From: Ailurus styani
Lineage: Eukaryota > Chordata > Mammalia > Carnivora > Ailuridae
Reading direction: 5' to 3'
NCBI GenBank assembly: GCA_002007465.1
Contig: LNAC01000272.1
Coordinates: forward strand, 526,002 to 590,001
DNA length: 64,000 bases
The position numbers and the translations under genes were made by a program. Shown here one piece after another: positions 1 to 21,210 of this stretch. Each line of letters starts with the position of its first letter. The stretch's first letter is position 1. The notes under the pieces are model-generated. The model saw only the letters and a program-made list of their open reading frames with translations. It was not told the origin of the DNA and did not search any database.

Positions 1-544
1 GAAGACAGACACATCGACAGGGGGGTGGTGGCCAGTGGGGGAGACCCTGACGGGTTCCCGGCCAATTCTCTGAGAGCCGGAAGTGAGTCAGCCCTGTAGC
101 TACGACGAGCTGTGTGTGGGGGATCATGCCAGGGGAGGTCGATAGCCACCACGACGGAAGGCCCACAGAGGCTGTCTCGAGAGGCGAGCGGGAAAGAGCC
201 GGGAGAAGTCACAGGGGTGGGAGGGCGGGGTAGGACCTCGTTGACCTTGAGACAGTCTCTGGATTTTATCCCAGCGGCTAACGGCAGCCCCTGCAGGACT
301 GGGCTGGAGCACAGCGGATCTGTTTACATCTCAGAAGGACCGCTCTGGCTGCTCAGGAGGCGAGCGGACACGACCGACCAGGGAAGAGGCTACAAGGGTC
401 TTACGGGCAGGAGGTGACCGAGCCTGGAGCAGGCGGGCATGCACAGGTGCGGGGGGGATGAGAGTGTCCCCCTCGGGTCACCTCTTCCTCTCAACCCACT
501 GAGCAACAGGGACATGGACCTCCCCTGCTTTTTCTGTTTTTGTT
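1..544. repeat. Ancient L2-like dispersed repeat and GC-rich flank; no gene seen
   Basis: About 240-460 follows the same order of phrases as the old repeat at 20600-21200: 'gattttat', a spacer, 'gaccgctctggctgctcagg' and then a purine-rich stretch. This resembles mammalian L2-type interspersed repeat sequence read in the reverse of its usual orientation. An open frame of 101 codons at 112-417 has no recognisable domain and lies across the repeat, so I do not call it a gene. The first 240 bases are GC-rich and I recognise nothing in them. Confidence 0.35.
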
Positions 545-815
545 TTTTAAAACAACTTTATTTAAATTTAATTAACATACAGTGTATTATTACTCTCAGA
601 GGCCAAGGTCAGGGATTCATCAGTTGCATAGAACACCCACGCTCACTAAATCGCGTGCCACCTCAATGCCCGTCACCCCGTGACCCCATCCTCCACTCCC
701 CTCCCCTCCAGCGACCCTCACTTTGTTCCCTAGAGTTAAGAGTCTCTTCTAGTTTGTCTCCCTCTCTGCTTCCCTCTTTTTATTTTTCCTTCGAGGGGAT
801 CATGCTTTTATCTGT
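545..815 (-). mobile_element. L1 3' end, carnivore-type LINE, truncated
   Basis: Read on the plus strand, this is the reverse complement of a carnivore L1 3' terminus. It has a T-rich start with 'taattaacatacagtgtatt', then 'gattcatcagttgcat', 'aacaccca' and 'gagttaagagtctcttctag'. It is a short 5'-truncated insertion with no ORF2 reading frame. The match is from memory of carnivore L1 consensus, not an alignment. Confidence 0.6.
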
Positions 816-923
816 GTATCGGAAGGGCAGATAAAAGAGGTAAGGACGTTAAGAGATTAACTCTAAAAAGGACTTAAAAAACCTGTGCACATTTAAGAAA
901 ACAAGCAGCAGAAATTACTCATT

Positions 924-1124
924 GGGCGCCTGGGTGGCTCAGTGGGTTAAAGCCTCTGCTTTCGGCTCAGGTCATGATCTCAGCGTCCTGGGATCGAGGC
1001 CCACATCGGGCTCTCTGCTCAGCAGGGAGCCTGCTTCCTCCTCTCTCTCTGTCTGCCTCTCTGCCTACTTGTAATCTCTCTCTCACTCTGTGTCAAATAA
1101 ATAAATAAAATCTTTAAAAAAAAA
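924..1124 (+). mobile_element. Can-SINE (tRNA-Lys derived), full length
   Basis: The head is gggcgcctgggtggctcagt, followed by the CT-rich body and an AATAAA-rich, poly-A tail. It is flanked by target-site duplications of 'aaattactcattg' at about 912-924 and 1125-1137. The 'gtgggttaaagcctctgc' box is the variant I associate with mustelids. Confidence 0.93.
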
Positions 1125-1206
1125 AAATTACTCATTGCATCCAACTTCCAGCACCGCCTGGAAGCCTTGTCCTCGACAGCACGGTATTTTTAAACATTTT
1201 ATTTTA

Positions 1207-1409
1207 TTTATTTATTATTATTATTTTTTAAAGATTTTGTTTATTTGACAGAGAGAGATCACAAGTAGGCAGAGAGGCAGGCAGAGACAGAGGAGGAAGC
1301 AGGCTCCCTGCTGAGCAGAGAGCCCCATGCAGGCCTCAATTCCAGGACCCTGAGATCATGACCTGAGCTGAAGGCAGAGGCTTTAACCCGCTGAGCCACC
1401 CAGGCGCCC
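1207..1409 (-). mobile_element. Can-SINE, full length
   Basis: This is the reverse complement of the Can-SINE head, ending 'gagccacccaggcgccc' at 1409. The T-rich end is at about 1207. The exact target duplication 'taaacattttatttt' lies at 1191-1205 and 1410-1424. With the plus-strand copy at 924-1124 it forms an inverted SINE pair. Confidence 0.93.
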
Positions 1410-1689
1410 TAAACATTTTATTTTGTATTTTTCTTAATAAATTGATACCCAGCCCTCCCCCCCCCAATCAAGTAGCCACTCCCCATCTTTGGGACTTAAA
1501 AGCTGCCCTCCCTGGTTCCATGTGGCCCTAGTTACTGACACTGTTCCCTGCCCACCTGCCCTCCTCGGGTTTTCACAGCTCTGTAAATTCACGGGAGTGT
1601 GTTCGCGTGTGTGTGAATGACCACAGCGTGCGTGCAACACGCCGTCCATCTGACAAAACCAGTCTTAACAAATGTTTGCCTTTTTAAAC

Positions 1690-3230
1690 AAACACGTGTG
1701 GCATACATTTTTATTAAATCATAGAAAACTCATTTGTATACAAATTGTTCCACTTAGGGGAAACTGGAAGAATAAACAGCTGGGTAACAAAACAGTGGAA
1801 AGATACATCTTACTTTGAGCAGAGACCAAGTGTCGTCACATTTATTTGTAAAAAAAACGTTGAAACAATCCATAATGGTTGTCAGCTTTTTTCACCGCTG
1901 GGCCAGAGGAAGGATCTCTCTTACAATCCCCAGTTCTCTCTGAGGATGTTTCTCATTCCTTAACTCCACTGTCAGTTTAAAAGACGGTTCACCTAAAGTC
2001 TTCACGCAAAGTCAACTTCTCTCTCCTGAGTACTGCAAATGTCGAATTTCAAGAGATGGTCTCTTTTCACAGGACCGATGAAACTTCCCTTTTTACAACA
2101 GCAAATGTGTATAATGTGTGGCATATATTTCAGAATAAGTTAAATATTAAGACGTACAGTATGACAGTCACGCCCTACTGTTCTTCTACTGTGTACATTG
2201 GAAAGTTCCTCCTAACCTTACGCATTTATAAAAGGATGAGGGCTGAGGGACCCAGTGATCCTGAAGATCAGAACCACATTCTCTAAACGCTTCGGCCAAG
2301 TATTTACAGATGGTCCTGCACTCCCTCCACAGGGGACCGAAATGACCAGACTCTGAGGTTCACCGAATGGAAACGGGCAGCTGCTCTCAAGTTCCGCCCA
2401 CCCCTCGCTCTGCCCCCAGCAGAGACCCAGAGGTCACATTGTGACACATCTGCACTCACCCCAACGACTCACATAACAAACACAAATTAAATATTACCAA
2501 AGTTATTTTAAATTAAATTGAGGACCACTATGTTTAAGTGCATGAAAGTGCCCCCCTGCCCCCCGCCCAGCTTCCTGAACGCTTGCTACACAGGGAGCAC
2601 GGACATCCTTGTCACATCCTTGTTCCTGTGTGCTGCAAACCCACCCGCTTCCTCTGGGGCCTCCTTGGAGGTCCATGAGACCCTTGAAGGGGAAAACACA
2701 AAACAGAAGCCACTCTGCTCTCCAAACGGAGGCACAGTCTCAAAAAGCCATTTTCCCAGCCCCGAGTCTGGATTTCAGACTCGTTAAAAGCAGGAACTGA
2801 AAAAAAAAAATGTCATCATGGGGCCAGGCTCCTGACCCACGGTGGCTGTCGCTTCCCCGGGGCACTCAGCCAACCCTTCACTTCAAGCTCCCCCAAGGTC
2901 CTGGGCCCCCTGGTTGATTCGCAGACCTGATGCTCTCCCGGGGAACGTGTAAACAAATGTGGGAAAAACCGTGTTTCTGCCAGTGTTTGTTATGTTAGGG
3001 ACAAACCCCTGGGGCTACGAAAAATAACAGGATGGGCTGCCCCCCAAAGCTGACTTCCTACAAGGGTCGTCTTTTGCTCGTACCTCCGCGCAAGACGAGA
3101 AAGTCAACTCTAAGAGCTTCTGCCTGGCTCACCTCCAATGGGGTTCAACGAAATGAGAGACCTTTCTTTGGACTACCTCGCTCCTGAATTAGGGTAACCG
3201 CCTCCCCTCGCGATCTCGGCTGCCCCCTGG
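1690..3230 (-). other. BNC1: Putative BNC1 3' UTR
   Basis: The stretch directly follows the BNC1 stop codon on the minus strand and contains no SINE, L1 or other young repeat over about 1.5 kb, which is unusual for this window. Candidate polyadenylation signals (AATAAA on the minus strand) are at 1715-1710 and 1846-1841. The first would give cleavage near 1690 and a 3' UTR of about 1.5 kb, similar to what I recall for mammalian BNC1. Several open frames here lack domains and I treat them as chance. Transcript data would fix the end. Confidence 0.55.
1710..1715 (-). terminator. Candidate BNC1 poly(A) signal AATAAA
   Basis: TTTATT on the plus strand reads AATAAA on the minus strand, about 1.5 kb past the BNC1 stop. 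A second candidate at 1841-1846 lies upstream in the transcript. Which one is used cannot be told from sequence. Confidence 0.45.
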
Positions 3231-13564
<10,334 letters not shown>

Positions 13565-13857
13565 CTGCAAGAGAGAAGGCGGGCGCGTGGGCACGTGAGT
13601 GCGGCGCGGACGCGGGGCTGCTCCTGCAAGACACGACGTGGGCCTCCACTCGGTAACATTCCCGGGGCATTGTGCACCCACTCTGCGCCAGATGTGGGCG
13701 GGGACCCCGCACCCAGTGCCCAAGAGCAGCTGGCCCCCGGGGCCCACAGAGGGCACACACATCCCACAGCTGCTCTGTGGGCAAGAGGGGGCTAGGGAAC
13801 ACCACCACGCTCTGTAAGGAAAGTTCTGGATGGAGATAATCTTGCTTGTTATCTTTT

Positions 13858-14003
13858 CAAAAAGATTTTAATTAATTAATTAATTTTAGAGAGGGAACAC
13901 AAGCAAGGGGAGTGGGAGAGGGAAAAGCAGGCTCAGTGCTGAGCGTGGGATCATGACCTGAGCTGATGGCAGATGCTTAACGACTGAGTCACCCAGGTGC
14001 CCC
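13858..14003 (-). mobile_element. Can-SINE, proximal unit of a dimer
   Basis: T-rich end at 13858; the inverse head ends 'gagtcacccaggtgcccc' at 14003. It directly abuts the next SINE with no intervening target duplication. A duplication of about 12 bases (cttgcttgttat at 13841-13852; ctggcttgttat at 14191-14202) flanks both units together. Confidence 0.88.
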
Positions 14004-14190
14004 TTTATTTATTTATTAAAGAGAGAGAGAGATAGCACAAGCTGGTATGTGGGGTAGGATGGGAGAAGCAGAGGGAGATGCAGTCTTTCTGCTGAGCAGG
14101 GAGCCTGACTCGGGGCTTAATCCTGGGACCCTGGAATCATGACCTGAGCTGACAGCAGATGCTCAACCGAATGAGCCCCGCCAGTGCCCC
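14004..14190 (-). mobile_element. Can-SINE, distal unit of a dimer
   Basis: The tail 'tttatttatttattaaag' begins right after the preceding unit; the inverse head ends 'atgagccccgccagtgcccc' at 14190, more diverged than usual. It shares one flanking duplication with the unit at 13858-14003. Confidence 0.88.
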
Positions 14191-14867
14191 CTGGCTTGTT
14201 ATTAAGAGCACAGAAAGAGTGAACAGTCACCAGTCTCTAAGTTGAACAAAGCAGTCGCCCCTGAAAGTTACACAGGGACCATCCCGGAACGAATGAGAGA
14301 GAATGATCTGAATGGAGAATTAACCAAATGTGGATGTGGTTATCCTCCAACATGTGGCGAGGCGAAAAGTCCACACAGACGGAGAACATGCCGCGGCCGA
14401 CCACACTGAGACGACTCCCCACTTCCACCCCCTGGGCTGCATGGCTGCCGAGGCTTGGCCAGGCTAGCGGCCCCAGAAACACGTCCAGGGGCACATTCAA
14501 GTTCACAGGGCTAAAAGAGAATACATGGAAGTATGTGTTTGCTAAGTTCTGGTGTTAAGAACAAAGCTTCCCATATATTTTTTAAGATGAATTCCTCCAA
14601 AGGGGATAGAGGTCTGAAGAATGTGAGGTTATTATTAATGAAAAAAAACTCTCCAAGGAGCTGTGTCAGTGAGGCTCCCAGAAAGAGCCACTGGGTGGAA
14701 TCCATATGTTTCAGAAGAGCCCTGAAACTGAGATGTCTGTGTGTTTGGGGGGGACCTCTGTCAATTAAAGGACTCTGCAGCCTCCTGTGGGGACAGGGAA
14801 GGGGACGTTCTGTCCCAGGACTTGGGAAACTCACTTTAAGGAGTATATAACTAGTCTTCACTTAAAA

Positions 14868-15400
14868 ACCACTTGCCAGTGGGAATGTAAATGGTGCAGC
14901 CACTTCGGAAAACAGTCTGGCAGTTCCTCCAGAAGTCAAATACGGGGATACGTATGTCCCAGAAATACCACCCCTAGGTAGGTGCCCAAGAGAAATGAAA
15001 ACCTAGGCCACGTAGAAGCTGGCACCGAATGTTTACATCTGCATTGTTTATAACCGCCAAAAAGTGGAAACAACCTCAATGTCTATCAACTGACGAGTGG
15101 ATAAACCAAATGGGGTGTAGCCATGCAATGGAATATTATTTAGCCATCAAAAGGAATGAGCTGCTGACATATGCTACAGCATACGTGAACCCTGAAAACA
15201 TGTTCAGTGATATAAACCAAGGACAAAAAGTCATAGGTGGTAGGATTCCATTGACATGAAATGTCACGAAGGGGTCAATCTACTGAAGCCAGAAGTGACT
15301 AGTGGTGACCAGGGCTGTGCGGAGTGGGCAGGAATGAGGAGGATGGTTAATGGGTGGCTGTGGGGGGAGAATATTATTCCTTTTGTTTGTCTTCATCTTT
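14868..15400 (+). mobile_element. Old L1 LINE fragment
   Basis: Phrases 'gtgggaatgtaaatggtgca', 'aagtggaaacaacctcaatg', 'tctatcaactgacgagtgga' and 'gcaatggaatattatttagc' match the 3' part of mammalian L1 in order. Frames are broken; no complete ORF2. Confidence 0.85.
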
Positions 15401-16090
15401 TAAAAAATAGCTTTAAATTGAGACACAATTCAGATATCATACAATTACCTACTTAAAGTCTCCAACTCAATGATTTTTAGTATATTCACAGAGTTGTTCA
15501 AACATCACGATCTGATTTTAGAACATTTCCATCACCTTCAGAAGGAACCCTGTGTACAACTTTATGGTGGACACTGGTATTCATTTCTAGGTCTTCCTAA
15601 GAGTGGAACTGCTGGATTGTATAGTAATTCTGTTTAACTGGAGAATCCGTCAAAAGGTTTTTCAAAGTGGCTACACCATTCTGCATCCATACCAGCGATG
15701 TAGGAAGGTTCCAGTTTCTCCACGTCCTTCCCAACACTTGTGTGTCTTGAAACAACCAGTCTAATGGGTATGACATGGTATCTTACTGTGGTTCTGATGT
15801 GCATTTCCTCAATGGCTGATGGTGATCAGTAACTTTTTATGAACTCACTGGCCATTCATTTGTAGGTCTTCCCTGGGGACACGTCTGTTTGGATGCTTTG
15901 CTCATTTTTTAATTGGGTTCTTTGTCTTTTAGCATTGAGTTGTAAGAGTTCTTTATATATTCTTAGTACTAGTCCCTTAACAGATGATGATGTGCAAATA
16001 TTGCCTCCTGCCCTTGGATGATCTTTTCACTTTCTTCATGCTGCCCTTTGAAGCACAGATGTTTTAAATTTTGACCAGAGTTGCTTTTAA
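15401..16090 (-). mobile_element. Old L1 LINE fragment, inverted to its neighbours
   Basis: This is the reverse complement of L1 3' sequence: 'tcaatgatttttagtatatt', 'caaagtggctacaccattct', 'gtaagagttctttatatatt' and 'tagtcccttaacagatgatg'. It converges with the plus-oriented L1 pieces on either side. Confidence 0.85.
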
Positions 16091-16189
16091 GGTGAAGATG
16101 TTCTAAAATTACATAGCAGTGATGGTTGCACAACTCTGTGAATATAGGGAAACCACTCAGTTATAGACTTTATATGGGTGAATTTTATA

Positions 16190-17090
16190 GTCAATAAATT
16201 ATATCTCAATAGAAATATTACTGAAAAAGACAGTCCTCTACACACCTATGAGAATGGCCAAAGTCCAGAACCCTGACAACACCAAATGCTCATCAGCAGA
16301 GCAACAGAAACTGTCATTCACTATTAGTGGGAATGCAAATGGTGCAGCCACTCTGGAAGACAGTTTGATGGTTTCTTAAAAAACTAAACATACTCTTACC
16401 AAACAACCCAGCAATCACATTCCTTGGTATTTACCCAACGGAGGTGAAAAGGTATGTCCATGTGAAAGCCCGCACACAGAAGTTGATAGCGGCAGCTTTA
16501 TTCACGACTGCCAAAACTTGGAAGCAACCAAGATGCCCTTCAGTGTGGGAATGAATAAATACACTGTGGTCCATCCAGACACTGGAATATCACCCAGTGC
16601 TTAAAAGACATGAGACATCAAGCCATGAAGAGACACGGGGAACCTTAAGTACGTATTACTAAGTGGAAGAAGCCAATCTGAAAAGGCTACACACTGTATG
16701 ACTGCAGCTATATGAGCTTCTGGAAAAGGCAAAGTATGGAGGCAGTTAAGAAGATCAGTGATTGCCAGGGGTGAGGAAGAACCCAGAGGATTTTTAGGAC
16801 AGGGAAAATACTCCGTATGATACTATTAATGGTGGATATGCATCATGATACATTTGTCGCAACCATAGGAGGTACAACACCAAGAGTGAATTCTAAGGTA
16901 TACCATGGACTTTGGGTGATGATGTCGTGTTCATGTAGGTTCATCAGTTGTCACAGATGCACCCTCTGGTGGGGGACGTGGATACTGGGGTAGCTGTCCG
17001 TGAGTGGAGGTGGGCGTATATGGGAAATCTCTAATTTCAATTTTGCTGTGAATCTTTTAAAGTATTCTAAAAAATAAAGTCCTCCCCAAA
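16190..17090 (+). mobile_element. Old L1 LINE fragment with 3' end
   Basis: 'gggaatgcaaatggtgcagc', 'tacccaacggaggtgaaaag' and 'gactgccaaaacttggaagc' are followed by a 3' UTR-like part ending 'aaaaaataaagtcctcccc' near 17090. Decayed with multiple stops. Confidence 0.85.
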
Positions 17091-18339
17091 ATCAGTGACT
17101 TTGCTTAAATGCAGACTAAAATCTCCCTGATGTGATGGTTATCTCTGATTCCTTTCAGATTACCATGGGCCTGAACAGAGCGACTAGACAAGATTTTCAG
17201 GGGAAGGAACAGGGCCGTTCATAACTGAGGTATTCGGTAGATAGTAACCATGTTCCCTGATCCCTTCCAGAAGGATCACAACACAGAAAAGAAAAAACAT
17301 GTATGTGAAAACCCGTTTGCTCTTTGTAAAGCCATACGACATCCTACAGAGAACTTGTGATCACCACGACCTCGTACTGGAATACTGCATTCGCTCTTAT
17401 CACGGGGGATATGACTCCAATGGGGTGAAAATGAGTTCTTGGGGGGAGGTGAAAAAATATTCTTTTTGTGTATAAAACATAGATACACATACGTGAACAG
17501 AAACATAGTATATGGTGTCATACTAAAATTTCACTGGGGAGGCACAATTAGGAAAAAAAAATCTAGTCTCCCAATGAAGAAAGAATGGAGTAATACCATG
17601 CCAGAAATTATTTCACTTTTGGTTACAGAGATTCTACTCCTAGAATCTCTATAGAGACATGTACAGGTGTACTGAATACATGAACACACACCTCTATATT
17701 CCTAGACACATGATGATATGATCTCTCTCCACTGGAAAGACACAAATGAGTACTGGTTTAAGTTCTAGGACACACGGTCCCAGCAGGAATGTTTCGTTGT
17801 CTGTAGCACAAACGTACTGTCTAGATTTCTCAAACAGCCCTGTGACTCTCAACGCCAGCTGACCCAGGAACCAGCTGTCTGTATTCTCAACAGCTCCAGC
17901 ATATTCTGTTCCAAGCCTCTGAAATATTTCACAACCTACATTCTGATAAATGTGACTGCTTTAAAGGAAATTCTTAAAAGGAGAAAGAAATTCTTATTTT
18001 GGATCCTGTCCCCCAAGATGCCAGTCGCTGTTTGCGAGCAAGACGCCGGAACCAGAGTGAATTCACGCTCATTTATTCAGAAAACAGGACCTGCTTCCGT
18101 CACAGAAGGGTGTCCAGGAGCACATCCCTCCTTCTTTGCCTAAAGATTCTGCTTAAAAGGCTCTCACTCAGGCAAAGCCGTGGGAAGCTCTGGGTGAGTC
18201 CACCTCATGCCCAGCACACCGAAACTACAGAGGAAACAACCCCGAGCACATTTCATAGCCCGAGACTGAAACTCACTTTTTCCATATCTCTTTGACACCT
18301 GACTCTGGGTTCTTCAACTTCGGGATGACCGACATTTTG

Positions 18340-18520
18340 AGTCTCGTAATCCTTTGCGGTGCCTGTCCTGAGCATTGTAGGGTGAGCAGGGGCACCCCCG
18401 GTCTCCACCCACCAGACACCACAGAAACGCCTTTCCCTCTTCCAGTTGTGAAAACTGAAAACCTCCCCAGACATGGGGCAAAACAGCCTCCAGGTGAGAC
18501 CCACTGGCCGAACCTGACTA
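18340..18520 (+). repeat. Old DNA-transposon-like fragment
   Basis: 'ctgtcctgagcattgtaggg', 'caccagacacc' and 'agttgtgaaaactgaaaacc' follow the order of a common mammalian non-autonomous DNA element ('...gcattgtaggatgtttagca...ctagatgcc...gttgtgacaa...'). I do not trust a family name from memory. Confidence 0.5.
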
Positions 18521-18539
18521 TTCAGTTTTTGCAGCTTTT

Positions 18540-19080
18540 AGTCTGGGGACAGAATTTTAAGTAGCATTATGTATAAAATTCAATGTATGAATGCTATTTT
18601 ATAAGAAATATTCATGTGGCTCTATATGAACCTATTTGAATAAGGCTTAATAAAGCTCATTAAACATCCATGGAAATAAATCTCAGAGGAATTATTTATG
18701 AGCTAAAAAAAGCTAATTACAGTGCCTCAGAAAACTTCCAATATTAAGGCCCTTGAGTTTTTCCACCCATATCAGAATTCCACGATGTGGTAAAAATTAC
18801 AACACCATTATCTAAAGACAAATTAAAACTTCTAAAATGAAATCAAACCCCAAAATTCTAATTACAGGATGAAAAGTACTCATGCAAATCAATATGGAAA
18901 ACTTAAAACTTACATCCTTTCCCCTGGAATCCTAATACTTGTTCTATTCTTCAGAAACATAAAGCAGATGTTTACAACATTCTGAACTCATCAAGACATG
19001 ATTATTGCTTTTTACGCACTCATTTTAATCAGACTATTTCCAAATTGTTATTAGTCACTTTGATGTGCTACGAATCAACA
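18540..19080. other. Repeat-poor AT-rich block in intron 1, possible conserved element
   Basis: It contains no recognised transposon and several TAAT/ATTA homeodomain-type cores (cattaaac, ctaattac, tctaattacag). It could be a regulatory element of BNC1 or ordinary AT-rich intron. No direct evidence of function. Confidence 0.3.
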
Positions 19081-19700
19081 TTCAAAATTCTGGTTTGCTT
19101 TTTTTGTAGCTATCATCTGCTCCCTCATTCATCCAGAAATTACTGACACACCTTGTTTGGGATGGATGTGTCCGTGATTTGTTGTCTTTGGGGTGGAAAG
19201 TTGTCACCTCATTTTTAGAAAGACATGAGGGTCCTGCTTCCTTCCTCAGGCACCCCTGCTCCCCCTTCCGTTTGGGGAGATGCTGATTTGAATTCTTAGC
19301 CACGGCCGGCCCAGGCACACAGCAAGGTCCACGCACAGACATTCCCCGGCTAGACGGTGCAGGGCAGGCCTCTGATGGGATTTGAATGCTTGAGCTTCAG
19401 AATAAAAACTGTCCACTTTAAAGCTGATTTTATCTCTAGTGCATGCAGGTATTTTCCAATCCCTGAGGATAAATGCAGGGGCATAGTCTTAGGGATAGAA
19501 TGCAAGAGGAAGGAGAAAAGTTATAGAAGACCTCAGGAGGCTTCCAGACTTGGGGCAATGATGCTTTGAGGGGAGCATTATGAAATGGATTGGATACAAA
19601 ATAGAACTGTGTACCCGCTGGATAGCTGTGTAGGCTCAAGTGACTTGGTCTGCCCTGTCCACAATGGCAGCCACTAGCCACATGTGCCTGTCTAAATTTA

Positions 19701-19914
19701 TTTTTTAATTATTTTTATTTTTTAAAGATTATTTATTAGAGAGAGAGAGCGAGAGAGCGAGCGTGCACATGCGCATGAACAGGGGGAGGGACAGAGGGAG
19801 AAGCAGACTCCTAGCTGAGCAGGGAGCCCGACGCAGGACTCGATCCCAGGACCCTGGGATCATGACCTGAGCCCAGGGCAGACGCCCAACCAACTGAGCC
19901 ACCCAGGTGCCCCC
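19701..19914 (-). mobile_element. Can-SINE
   Basis: A T-rich tail 'ttttttaaagattatttatt' is followed by the body and the inverse head 'gagccacccaggtgcccc'. Flanked by similar 'taaattta' sequences at about 19692 and 19921. CpG-rich inside (gagcgagcgtgcacatgcgc). Confidence 0.9.
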
Positions 19915-20199
19915 ACCTACTTAAATTTAAATTAATAAAAATGAAACAATGAAAAGTTCCAATTCTTTGGTCACACCAGCCCCATTTTAAGTGCTCCGCA
20001 GACACACGTGGTTTCACGGCTATCATACTGGACAATGGAGATACAGAACACTTCCCCCATCACAGAAAATTCTACTGGACATTCGTGAGTCCAATGGTGA
20101 GACTAGATGTTCTTCCAGCACCTGCCTTTCCATGTGGTTGGCATGACTTCGTAGCTCTTCTCACTCGACCCTTACTACATGGCTGTGAGGAGGGCATTC

Positions 20200-20560
20200 T
20201 TCTCAGGAAACTTATATTTACGGGAAGATTTGCGATATCCCCCAAGTCCCCCAGGTGGTGATCTTTCCTGAGCATTTCATTGCATGTGAGGTACTGTCCT
20301 AAGTAGGCCCCTGTACGGTTTCGTTTCTTCATCACCCCCTCCTGGGAGGCAGGTATGACTGTCCCCATTTTATGGATGAGGTAGCTGAGGAACTCAAGGG
20401 CAGTCAGAGTGGTCTCCAGTCTGGATACTGGAGGTAGGTTCTATCTTGAAATATCACGGTTTGGTGCTAACATTTATGGTTTCACTTAATTCCTACAGCA
20501 ACTCTGAGAGTCAGGCATTATCATCCACATTCTGCAGATAAGGACATTACAGTTTCACGC
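20200..20560 (-). repeat. Two MIR-like fragments
   Basis: 'tatgactgtccccattttatggatgaggtagctgagg' near 20350 and 'aggcattatcatccacattctgcagataagg' near 20515 are both inverse MIR core motifs (longer stretches are quoted only in part). Confidence 0.65.
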
Positions 20561-20599
20561 TGTAAAGAAACTTCACTTATAATAATACACGAATACATA

Positions 20600-21210
20600 G
20601 TTTCTGAACATAAAGGAGCCAGGCATTGTTCTAAACTCTGGGGTTAAGGTACTGAACAAGACCAACGAGGTCCCTGCCCTCCAGGGGCTTACGATCTAGA
20701 AGAGACAGAAAATAAACAATAAACAGTACCAGTTCAGAGTAAGGTAGTGCTGAATAAACTAAACAGAAAGCTCTGCCAGCGATTTTACTGGGTAGCCTGG
20801 AGGGGTAGGGGTATAAGTAAGTGCGCCTTAGATAAGGTCATCATTGAAGACTTTTGAAGAGGTGATATTTGAACTGAGTCCAAGGGACACCAAGGAGCCG
20901 GTGAAGAACTAGAGGGGGAGGAAGTGTTTTAGGGCAGAGGACATAGCCAGTGCAAAGGCCCCGGGACACGAAGAGGCTCAGTGCTCAGGGAACAGAAAAG
21001 AAGTCAGTGTAGGTGGAGTGACTAAGGTTAACAGTAGAAAATGTGGGTCAGAGAGGTGGGAGAGAGCACTCTGCTTAGGATCTTGTGGGATAGGCCAAGG
21101 AGTCCCGATTTTGTTCTAAGTAACCTTTTATTTAAAAAAAATACAAAATGAGTTTGATTTGCCTGTGTTAAAAAGATCCCCTCTGGACGCGGAGGTGGGG
21201 AGCCTGCGCT
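20600..21210 (-). repeat. L2-like LINE fragment
   Basis: 'gagccaggcattgttctaaa', 'gtccctgccctccaggggct', 'aataaacaataaacagtacc', 'gaagaggtgatatttgaact' and 'gtgcaaaggccccgggacac' are the familiar inverse L2-type order. No reading frame remains. Confidence 0.65.

Noticed and set aside
14868..17090. Active LINE with ORF2
   Set aside because: Only decayed 3' fragments in mixed orientation with many stops.
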